Origin: Antedon mediterranea
Taxonomy: Eukaryota; Echinodermata; Crinoidea; Comatulida; Antedonidae
Reading direction: 5' to 3'
DNA length: 64,000 nucleotides
Assembly: GCF_964355755.1 (NCBI RefSeq)
Contig: NC_092679.1
Span: 5,394,001 to 5,458,000 of the forward strand
Shown here: one piece after another, positions 25,972-37,600 of the stretch
Layout: each line of letters opens with the position of its first letter
Position numbering within the stretch: position 1 is the first letter of the stretch
The notes under the pieces: generated by a model
What the model was told of the DNA's origin: nothing
Database searches by the model: none
What the model saw: the letters and a program-made list of their open reading frames with translations, nothing else
Translations under genes and position numbers: made by a program

Positions 25972-28900
25972 TATGGCAAGCCTCAGCTGTCTGAAGTATT
26001 CAAAATATTATATTATTATATCATTTTTTTATTATATTATATATTGTATTGTAATGAATTATACGTTTTGCATTATATTACTTGGTTTAAGCATTATATT
26101 ATATCTATTTCTAATATATTATGTGAAAAATGTAACAAATTATTGACTTTTTGTATTATATTATTTGGTTTTAGCATTATATTATGAACATTTAATATTA
26201 TATTATTAATAAAATACATTATATTATAATATAATTGTATTATATTAAACGCATTTACTTTACTTTATAACATACAACATTATTATATTATACGGATTCG
26301 TTAGTTATATTATTATTTTGTATGATGTTTATTATACGTCACGGCTTATTTTAGTTCTTCTAACTCTTTCTCTCCCTCCCCCTGTTCACTAGCAATCAGC
26401 GGCCGGCAGAATCTGAATTGTGTGACTGTTGAAGAATAACTACGTACTAGGCCTAGCCTAGGCCTACTAGGGGATCTAATAACCTAGACAAGTGACCAAG
26501 GATCACCGGACAGCTACAACTAATACTACAATACAATAATACTACTACAATAACTACTACTGCTACTACCTAGGCCTAGCTAGTGAGTAGTAGGTAGCTA
26601 CTACTAGGCTCTAGGGCGTATGTATGATGTTAACTGGGCCTAGGCTAGGCCTAGAGGCCTACTAGTACTAGGCTAGGCCTAGACTTAAGTTGTAGTAGGC
26701 TAGGGCCGGGCCTGCTGCCTTAGGCTAGGCTACTACTACTACTACTAGGCAGCCCATGATGGGTACGAGTAAGCCAAAATTTTGGATATATGTAAACCAA
26801 AATTTGGGTACGAGCGTGTTGGCATGGCATGGGTACGGGTTGACCTGTATCCTTCTAGCTAATCGTACTATGCCTAGGCCTCAAGTAAGTCTACGCTACC
26901 CAGTCCGGCTACAATATGGTCTATTGTTTTATAGCTTTATTGATAGCTGGGTTCAAATCTGGGTTGGGACGGCTTTTTCTCATTCTAAAACAGATTTCCT
27001 TATCATAATAAAATAATATATGAATTTATTTGTAATATTGTAATGTATACATAATATAAGTAATTGCCATTGCCTTTATTACTATTAATTATGTATTATA
27101 CGGTTACCCCTTAATTATACTATAGTATAATTTCCTTGTTATATTTTATTCCTAATTCTACAATTTTGTCTTTCACAGCACAAATTTATCATACTGAATC
27201 ATCACACACCAAGTCTCATAAATCTCTACTGTATTTGTCCAAGCTACTCCAGCTACATTGTATTGCCTTGAGGCTAAACTACACGGTATACTGGCACTAC
27301 CATCATTCCTGGCTCGTCAACCAGTACCACATAAGCACAGTTTCAGTTTATTTACCATTTCAATTTCTGAACATAAGAGATGAACAACTTATATGGATGG
27401 ATAACCATAAGAGCGAAGCTCGTTTACTGGTCACCCGTTAGTGCAGTGACATTACAGACAACATAAAGACAGGACAAAGGTGCAATACTTAACAAGACAT
27501 GTGAACACTTGTGTTTGCAACCCCTTGGATAAAATAATATATTTATATAATGGAGAAAGTTAGATATTATATTATTTCTTTTTGATCATACAATGATAAT
27601 TTTTAAATTACTTCTTAAGAAGTCATACTACTGATTCAAAATAGTGACTTACACCCTGTGGTCAAGGCTTTATTTGCTCTTATGCTTATTTCCTCCAACA
27701 TACAGAGTACATAGGACTTTTTTTATTCATAACTGTTGAATTGTTTCCCAATACATAGTACCTATTGGTATTATATCTAAAAATACAAAGGCGGCTAACA
27801 CAGATAGTTCCATATATACAGTACTCTTTTATAAATAAATGTATCTCTCCAAACTACTCCCAACTACCTAATCTAAAAATAGTACTATTAGCATACTACT
27901 ATACACTTTGTAGACAAGAAATAAGTTGTATACACCTACAGGACTTATGGTAGTGCAGTCGATCGCCCTCTCACTGGCCCGGTCAACATAATCTATACCT
28001 AGATTATTACAGTAATTAAAGTACAGTATTACAGAGTTTTTTTTTTGTTGCAGAAATCAAAGTTATGTGTATAGAAAGCAGTACTCGTATTAAAAACTAA
28101 GCAGGTTGCAGGTCTTGAACGCAAACTGGCAGGATATTTTGAATATTTTTTGTTGTTGAAATGATGGAATCCTAACTTCAATTTCCACGAACCCTTTTAT
28201 TTAAATTTATTTGAATAGACCTCCATGTAAACTCATTAAAGGCTACATGATTGTTTTATATTTTAATATGTGATAGTAGAAAATCATTGTGTATAATGAG
28301 GACTATGAATCTGATATTTACTTGCATTCTCATCTTTTTAAATTATTATTTATAATGCCGGTAATGAGTTTAAAATTTAATTATATTGACTATTTTTGAT
28401 AATCATCATGTCCTTATAAATTCATTTATATTTCTTTTGTGTAATATAGTTCATATATTATGTATTAAGTAAATTGGTAAGGCCCTATACTGTTACTATT
28501 TAAGGAAAGTTTATATACACTATTATTTTATGCCTACCAATATTAGTATTAATTGTTTATGTAAATATTTTGTCTAATTGCCTTGATTTTTTGTATAGGC
28601 CAATGGCATCAATGTTTTTCTCAAAGCAAATTAGCCTAATAATGCCACATTTAGACACATGATTCATTGATTTCTGATATTCTGTACTTGTGTATGCATT
28701 ACTAAAATAGTAGTTAATATATTTCATTTATAATGTATGTATAAACATATATTCATATTTTTTTTAACATTTTTAAATTTAAAAATTATTACAATACCTA
28801 TCTACCTTTCTGATATTGTTACTATTATATAATATTCTTTGAGGCAGCAATAAAAAAAAAATTAGAACAATTAATTTGAGTTATACTGTACTATGTTAGT

Positions 28901-29458
28901 TCAGGAGATGAAGTGTGTGTGGGCAGAAACTAGTGTGTTGGAGGTTGGTGGTGTGAGGTGTATAGTTGTCACTTTAAGACCTAAATTAGATGTTTTCTGA
29001 AGAAAAGAAGTAAGCGCATACGCTTTCAAACAACAACAAGAAGATTCACACAAAAATAATTACTTTCCAATAAAGTAGTATAACAGTGTATATTACAGTA
29101 CATTGAATAAACTCGAGCGGAATAATAACGCACATAAAAAAACATTCATTTTCTTTTCGAAAAGTGCCCTCTCTAGTTTTCTATTAATTTATTAATAATT
29201 ATTATTAATTAATGAGTAATATGAACATATTTTTAACATTCAATGCTGGAAGCTGGTTCTACTCCTAACAAAGTTTCATATCTCCAAATTTCATCAACGT
29301 ATTCAAAGCACTTCAATATTAAATATCACATTTAACATAAAAATTCGGGTTTTGGATAGAATTTTGCTTAAAAACATATACAAAAAACATCGATAAAAAA
29401 TACTTTTCGTATTCAAAAACATTTGATACTTGGTATAAATGTTCACTATAGGTTGCTC
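25972..29458 (+). repeat. Left arm of giant inverted repeat
   Basis: The arm is the near-exact reverse complement of 29642-33152, separated by a 183 bp spacer. It contains, from outside in, a TATATTA-rich tract (25.99-26.31 kb), AGGCCTA/TAG-rich sequence, a SINE fragment and AT-rich unique sequence. No protein-coding content with recognisable similarity was found. Confidence 0.92.
26934..27004 (+). repeat. SINE 3' fragment (T arm and tail), mirrored at about 32104-32172
   Basis: The sequence GGGTTCAAATCTGGGTTGGGAC plus CTTTTTCTCATTC and CAGATTTCC matches the T arm and tail of the SINE at 10353. The counterpart in the right palindrome arm is on the minus strand. Confidence 0.65.
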
Positions 29459-29641
29459 TATTCACAGAAAAAAATTGCATTCATGAACGTTTTTTGTTGG
29501 TTGTTTTTTCGAAATAGTTATTAGCTTGAAAAAAATGAGTTGGAATTGTATGGTCTTTCATAAGTGTACATTTTGTAAAAACGTAAATTTAAAAAATCAG
29601 TGATATGGCTTGATAGTTATTTTTTGTTTGCAATATGGATG

Positions 29642-32600
29642 GAGCAACCTATATTGAACATTTATACCAAGTATCAAATGTTTTTGAATACGAAAAGTAT
29701 TTTTTATCGATGTTTTTTGTATATGTTTTTAAGCAAAATTATATCCAAAACCTGAATTTGTAATGTTAAATGTAATTTATTTAAGCGCTTTGAATACGTT
29801 GATGAAATTTGGAGATATGAAACTTTGTTAGGCGTAGATACAGTTTCCAGCATTACATTTTAAAAATATGTTTATATTACTCATTAATTAATAATAATTA
29901 TTAATAAATTAATAGAAAACTAGAGAGGGCACTTTTCGACAAGAAAATGAATGTTTTTTATGTGCGTTATTATTCCGCTCGAGTTTATTCAATGTACTGT
30001 AATTATTATACACTGTTATACTATTTTATTGGAAAGTAATTATTTTTGTGTGAATCTTCTTGGAGTTGTTTGAAGGCGTATCCGCTTACTTCTTTTCTTC
30101 AGAAAACATCTAATTTAGGTCTTAAAGTGCACGACAACTATACACCTCACACCACCAACCTCCAACACACTAGTTTCTGCCCACACACACTTCATCTCCT
30201 GAACTAACATAGTACAGTATAAGTCAAATAAATTTTTTAATTTTTTTTTATTGCTGCCTCAAAAAATATTATATAATAGTAACAATATCAGAAAGGTAGA
30301 TAGGTATTGTAATAATTTTTAAATTTAAAAATGTTAAAAAAAATATGAATATATGTTTATACATACATTATAAATGAAATATATTAACTACTATTTTAGT
30401 AATGCATACACAAGTACAGAATATCAGAAATCAATGAATCATGTGTCTAAATGTGGCATTATTAGGCTAATTTGCTTTGAGAAAAACATTGATGCCATTG
30501 GCCTATACAAAAATCAAGGCAATTAGACAAAATATTTACATAAACAATTAATACTAATATTGGTAGGCATAAAATAATAGTGTATATAAACTTTCCTTAA
30601 ATAATAACAGTATAGGGCCTTACCAATTTATTTAATACATAATATATGAACTATATTACACAAAGAAAGTATAAATGAATTTATAAGGACATGATGATTA
30701 TCAAAAATAGTCAATATAATTAAATTTTAAACTCATTACCGGCATTATATATAATATTTTAAAAAGATAAGAATGCAAGTAAATATCAGATTCATAGTCC
30801 TCATTATACAAAATGATTTCCTACTATCACATATTAAAATAATCATAAAACAATCATGTAGCCTTTAATGACTTTACATGCAGGTCTATTCAAATAAATT
30901 TAAATAAAAGGGTCATAATATGTCTTCGTCTCCAGTTCGTGGAAAGTGAGTTAGGATTCCATCATTTCAACAACAAAAAATATTCAAAATATCCTGCCAG
31001 TTTGCGTTCAAGACCTGCAACCTGCTTAGTTTTTAATACGAGTACTGCTTTCTATACACATAACTTTGATTTCTGCAAAAAAAAAAAAACTCTGTAATAA
31101 TGTACTTTAATTACTGTAATAATCTAGGTATAGATTATGTTGACCGGGCCAGTGAGAGGGCGATCGACTGTACTACCATAAGTCCTGTAGGTGTATACAA
31201 CTTATTTCTTGTCTACAAAGTGTATAGTAGTATGCTAATAGTACTATTATTAGATTAGGTAGTTGGGAGTAGTTTGGAGAGATACATCTATCTATAAAAG
31301 AGTACTGTATATATAGAACTATCTGTGTTAGCCGCCTTTGTATTTTTAGATATAATACCAATAGGTACTATGTATTGGGAAACAATTCAACAGTTATGAA
31401 TAAAAAAAAGTCCTATGTACTCTGTATGTTGGAGGAAATAAGCATAAGAGCAAATAAAGCCTTGACCACAGGGTGTAAGTCACTATTTTGAATCAGTAGT
31501 ATGACTTCTTAAGAAGTAATTTAAAAATTATCATTGTATGATCAAAAAGAAATATTATAATATCTAACTTTCTCCTTTATATAAATATATTATTTTATCC
31601 AAGGGGTTGCAAACACAAGTGTTCACATGTCTTAGTATTGCACCTTTGTCCTGTCTTTATGTTGTCTGTAATGTCACTGCACTAACGGGTGACCGGTAAA
31701 CGAGCTTCGCTCTTACGGTTATCCATCCATATAAGTTGTTCATCTCTTATGTTCAGAAATTGAAATGGTAAATAAACTGAAACTGTGCTTATGTGGTACT
31801 GGTTGACGAGCCAGGAATGATGGTAGTGCCAGTATACCGTATAGTTTAGCCTCAAGGCAATACAATGTAGCTGGAGTAGCTTGGACAAATACAGTAGAGA
31901 TTTATGAGACTTGGTGTGTGATGATTCAGTATGATAAATTTGTGCTGTGAAAGACAAAATTGTAGAATTAGGAATAAAATATAACAAGGAAATTATACTA
32001 TAGTATAATTAAGGGGTAACCGTATAATACATAATTAATAGTAATAAAGGCAATGGCAATTACTTATATTATGTATACATTACAATATTACAAATAAATT
32101 CATATATTATTTTATTATAAGGAAATCTGTTTTAGAATGAGAAAAAGCCGTCCCAACCCAGATTTGAACCCAGCTATCAATAAAGCTATAAAACAAAATA
32201 GACCATATTGTAGCCGGACTGGGTAGCGTAGACTTACTTGAGGCCTAGGCATAGTACGATTAGCTAGAAGGATACAGGTCAACCCGTACCCATGCCATGC
32301 CAACACGCTCGTACCCAAATTTTGGTTTACATATATCCAAAATTTTGGCTTACTCGTACCCATCATGGGCTGCCTAGTAGTAGTAGTAGTAGTAGTAGCC
32401 TAGCCTAAGGCAGCAGGCCCGGCCCTAGCCTACTACAACTTAAGTCTAGGCCTAGCCTAGTACTAGTAGGCCTCTAGGCCTAGCCTAGGCCCTAGTAGTT
32501 AACATCATACATACGCCCTAGAGCCTAGTAGTAGCTACCTACTACTCACTAGCTAGGCCTAGGTAGTAGCAGTAGTAGTTATTGTAGTAGTATTATTGTA

Positions 32601-33152
32601 TTGTAGTATTAGTTGTAGCTGTCCGGTGATCCTTGGTCACTTGTCTAGATCCCCTAGTAGGCCTAGGCTAGGCCTAGTACGTAGTTATTCTTCAACAGTC
32701 ACACAATTCAGATTCTGCCGGCCGCTGATTGCTAGTGAACAGGGGGAGGGAGAGAAAGAGTTAGAAGAACTGAAATAAGCCGTGACGTATAATAAACATC
32801 ATACAAATTAATAATATAACTAACGAATCCGTATAATATAATAATGTTGTATGTTATAAAGTAAAGTAAATGCGTTTAATATAATACAATTATATTATAA
32901 TATAATGTATTTTTTTAATAATATAATATTAAATGTTCATAATATAATGCTAAAACCAAATAATATAATACAAAAAGTCAATAATTTGTTACATTTTTCA
33001 CATAATATATTAGAAATAGATATAATATAATGCTAAAACCAAGTAATATAATGCAAAACGTATAATTCATTACAATACAATATATAATATAATAAAAAAA
33101 TGATATAATAATATAATATTTTGAATACTTCAGACAGCTGAGGCTTGCCATA
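29642..33152 (-). repeat. Right arm of giant inverted repeat
   Basis: Reverse complement of the left arm with scattered substitutions and indels. For example, an extra segment of about 25 bp lies near 30915-30940 with no counterpart near 28190. Such differences mean the arms are not a simple copy of one read. Confidence 0.92.
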
Positions 33153-34667
33153 TACCTTTCTGAGATTATTCGATTTATCGATTATGGCAACAATTTTTTT
33201 TAACTAAACATAAATAAAACGAAATAAATAAGGATTGATTTTCGAAAAAACATAATTGGTCTGACCAGGGAAGAGTTAAGACAGTATACATTAATTAAAG
33301 GAAAGGAAGTACAGATTGTTAACAAGCTTAAATGGGTGGACATGTTGATCATATAGTTAAGAAATACAAGGCTGTTACTGCTTGAGGAAACTCGGTTCTT
33401 TGGGGTAATATAAAGCAAGATATTTGTACTATAGAATGTTTATGTTTTACTAATCCAGTGATGTTCTATTTGGGGATATTGTATGTTGGGCCGAATTGAG
33501 AAGGTGCTGGGTAGAGCGGGGAAAGCAATTGGTTTGCCTACAGCGAACGGCTTGCCGATGTATTCCATGCTATATTGCAATCATCCTCTTCATGGCGACA
33601 TTATCAGCTCCGTTTTGCATTTGTTATTATAACGTTTTGATGTAAACGTTCTTCAATTAGAACATGTATGTATTTCTACACAGAAACGTTTGAAAACGTG
33701 TTTAAAACGTTTTAGAAAAACCAAACCTAAAAACATGTAATGTCAAACGTTTTCATTACGTTCTGGGAACAAAATGGTACAGACATTGACAAAATTATAA
33801 TGTTTATTTGTTTTACAGTACTGATTACCTAATATAATCAGTAAGTGATATATCTTATTAAAGATCTTTTTTAAATGTACTACTGTGTTATCATTAGATA
33901 AAGTATGTTTTATTTGTAACTGGAATAAAAACGAATTTCTTTATATACTTTCTGTATCTATAAATGTGTAAAAATTATTCAATATCCACCTTATTAGGGA
34001 ATCCACCTAATATCAATATTAGGGAAGGATACCTAAAAATTATATAGAAATAAAGAGCCATAATATACTGCCATAAAAAGCCATAAAAACTGAAATTAAT
34101 TCGACAGCATGCAGGGCTTTGTTGCTGAAACATAATGCACTAAACAAAAGAACAAAAGCAGCAGTATTTTAACACATTATCACACTCAATTAATAAATAA
34201 ATTAATAAATGGGACACCCCTATTTTCCTATCTTTTTATAATGGTATAGTCCCTACAAGTCGAGGTGGCCGAAAACGGCACCTGCAGTTGTTATAGTGAA
34301 CTGGTAGCACCGACATGGCATCGTAAACGGCTCTTTTTCAAGTTCAAGTTTTTTTATTCATATCACTGTCGCAGCCGAAGCTTAATTATTGTGTATTTAC
34401 ATTAAAATGTATAAAACGATAAAATGGTATTAGCTCAGCCCAATCCATTGTAGGGCTGGTCCTCATATTTAATTCGTTTTATATTTCGAAGTACTAAGTG
34501 CAAATTCCGGGGACCTTGCAGTTCTATTTAAAAAATTGTCTTCTACACCCCAACCATGGTCCTGTAGACTTCTAATATTTTGTTTCATATTTCAATGTAT
34601 AATAATTTCCGTGGACCACACAACCCTTCCTGACAGCCTACCCCACTGAACAAATTATGATTTTCAG

Positions 34668-37600
34668 ATGGAGCAACAACGTAGAAAAGTAATAACACTT
34701 TCTCGAAGCGAAACAGCGGATCTTCAGGATGGTGTGTCATTTATCCATAGATCTGAAAACCAAAAGTTTATAATATTCAAAGATTCTGATGAGTTCACAG
34801 CATGCAAAAATGTTTGCAAACATCAAGGTGGTAGCTTTGCTGTTGATATGGAAGATATGACGAATTGGTAAGTATAATCAAAAGTTCTTTGGTATAATTC
34901 CTACGCAACAGTACAACGACATTATAATACCTATAATAATACTGTAGTACGGGTTATTATGTCTTCCAGCTCGATATTTGTGCAAAAATAGATTTTTTTA
35001 GCTAACTTTGTTATTCTTGAGATGCTGAATCCACAAAAGTTAGGTGCCATTTTTTTCGACCACTCCTTCATCCGCCATTTTGTATTTCAAAATGGCCGAC
35101 GTTTCACACTAAACTTGGTCATCCATGGTATCATTGGAAAGGAAATGTAATACTGATTATTTTATTCCATTACACCCATATCAATAAACGCATAGTTACA
35201 TAGTTATTGCGAAATAAAACAAATCACGTGACCAATAAAGGTCAGAAGGTCAAAATGCAATTTCTTATTCTGAATACAGTTTTACTAATATCTATTCTAT
35301 TTTACTTTTTGTATTGTCATAATTTTCCAATTATGTAAATAAATTGTTTTTAAATGTTCCTTGTTGTTTTTTCATGCTAATTACTTTCTTATTTACATAC
35401 ATCTGTCCTATTGGTATATAAGTACTTTAGGCGTTGTTTTCTGTTCTTCTTCTGATGAGAATAGTTTCTCGAAACATGTCACATTTTAAGGCAGTTTGCC
35501 TATTCATTAAATCGCTATACTCATTTTAACAATGACAAAAGTAGTCTCCTTCGTATTTAATACGGTTTTTCTTATTGCTTTTACAATTCATTCAAATATT
35601 TGTTTGATTTTCATTCTACTTTGTTATTGTCCATTTATATGTTTTATATTATATTATATATTATCTTAATACTAAATAAGTACCGTACGGTACTGGATTA
35701 CACTTAACTTCAATGTCAAGTTTCCGAGTTATTTAATTTAAAATCAAAATAACTATAGTTCGTGAACAAAGGTGAAATAAACTGTTGTCAAGTCACATCT
35801 TTGTTTTGTTTCGTTGGATAGAAATTCTGAATCTATTATATTTTTAGTAGTTTACATTTCTGTTTTTCGTAAAAAGAAAAAAATGCTAATCATTTGTATT
35901 TTTGTCAAAGCGAGTACCACACAATATAAAGCCATCTGTGCACAATGCCAATGTTAATTGGCATGCCTTTCCCTTTGAACCTCAGATGAAGTGCAGCAGC
36001 AAACAGAATGTTTTCATTTGATATTATTATACAGTGAAAAAATCTTAAGAATTAAAAAAAAATTAAGATCAATTAGTTTTCCTCAAATAAAGTTTACACG
36101 AAATAAAGAAAAGTCAGTGTCCTACTGCTGCCTTTACAAACTACCAATCGATATTGTAAAGAAACGAATTCGGTGTTTTTAACGTCTAAAGGTTCCCTTT
36201 GATTTTTACGTATGGTTTGTGATTATCGCAATATAAATCCTAACTATACGTTGTTATTATTAAAAGTCACATAGAATAAACAATCAAACTATACTTGTTT
36301 GTGGTAACTTAACTTTAAGAACTTATCGGAAATAAGGGAAACAAAATCCGCTTTCCAGCAATAATATTCAAATTAGTTTGAGAAAAACGAAATCTTTTAA
36401 CCACAGACACTTTATAAATATATACCGTATGTAACGATTTCAGTTATTGAATTCCCTTTTATAAATTTGTATTTTAATTTTGATACTTTTACTGCATTTC
36501 TCAGTTATATTTATCAAAAATGCAGTGGGGTTTTTTTAAAGAGTGAAGTGCGACCACACACCGGTAGGAGATGGAATCGGCCTTTCAGTCATCGGTGCGT
36601 TTTGAATTATTATTATTTTATTGTTCTTGGGCATGATCCTATTGTATCCGTTTGTTGTTAGTATTTGTATTCTTATGAGTATTAGAATATGTCACCGATT
36701 TAATTTATATTCAATAAAATTATGTTATCATCTGAAACGGTGGAAGATTATTCGACTATACTTATACACAGTATAGATGAGCTGTTTTCTATCCTGCCTT
36801 TATGGTCACACAAATATCCAATATATATAATATAAGAATGTATACATAAATTAATTTAAATAAGCAACAACTTTTTTATCGATTTACTTTATATATATAT
36901 AGGCCTAGGCTTACAACATGCAACCATGCTATTAGCAGAAAACCATGTTTGAAAAAAACAACATAGACGCCACTGCACTGGATATAGTTATAAATAAAAC
37001 TACATTAACTCTAGCAGAATTAAGACAAATCTAAATTACTTTCCAAAGTTACGTTTCTGTTTCTGCTGTAGTAGTTGTATGAACTTGCTCAAATAAAAGG
37101 TACTAAAATCAATTACTTTACCTCCAAATCATGTTTGCGTCGCAACTAATTTACCTGCAAAGCAATGGTTGTTTGATCTTGTTTCTTACTTGCAATGCGA
37201 AAACCGGGCATATCGAGGATCTTGATAGTAAAACTTATCTTATACTGAAGTAGATTCACACACTGAAATTGTTATTATAACCAGATAAATGTTACCAACA
37301 TTTGAATGAATAAAAAAATACGTAGGGGCCTATTTATCTTTAATATGGAGGAGACCTTTTTTATTGTACATTTAAAAATTGATTTACATAATTGGAAAAT
37401 TATGACAATAAATAAAGGAAAATCGAATAGATATTAGTAAAACTGTATTCAGAATAAAAAAGCTATCCTACGATACCAAACAGTAAAGTATTTGAGAAAA
37501 TTAAAATGTTGACCTTTTGACCTTTTGGTCACGTGACTTGTTTTATTGTTAAATAACTATGTAACTATACATTTTTTGATATGGATGTAATGGGATAAAA

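Larger units (their letters stand above)
24885..34284. mobile_element. 9.4 kb terminal-inverted-repeat structure containing a giant palindrome
   Basis: Positions 24885-24931 and 34238-34284 are inverted repeats of 47 bp with two mismatches, starting CAGGTGCCGTTTTCGGCCAC. Each terminus can itself fold as a hairpin (AGGTG-CCG-TTTT-CGG-C-CACCT). The 9 bp CAGTTGTTA occurs directly beside the right end (34285-34293) and four bases outside the left end (24872-24880), consistent with a target duplication. The interior holds a tandem array (25.2-25.6 kb), the 3.5 kb palindrome arms (25972-33152) and an AACGTT-rich stretch (33.63-33.77 kb). No transposase was seen, so it looks nonautonomous. The superfamily is unknown; a 9 bp duplication with TIRs would suit MULE-type elements. 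Confidence 0.6.

Noticed and set aside
26756-27953. ORFs of 62-101 codons in the left palindrome arm with identical partners in the right arm (31173-32366)
   Set aside because: They are conserved only because the arms are copies of each other. They have no recognisable domains, overlap SINE and AT-rich repeats, and lack codon-like composition.
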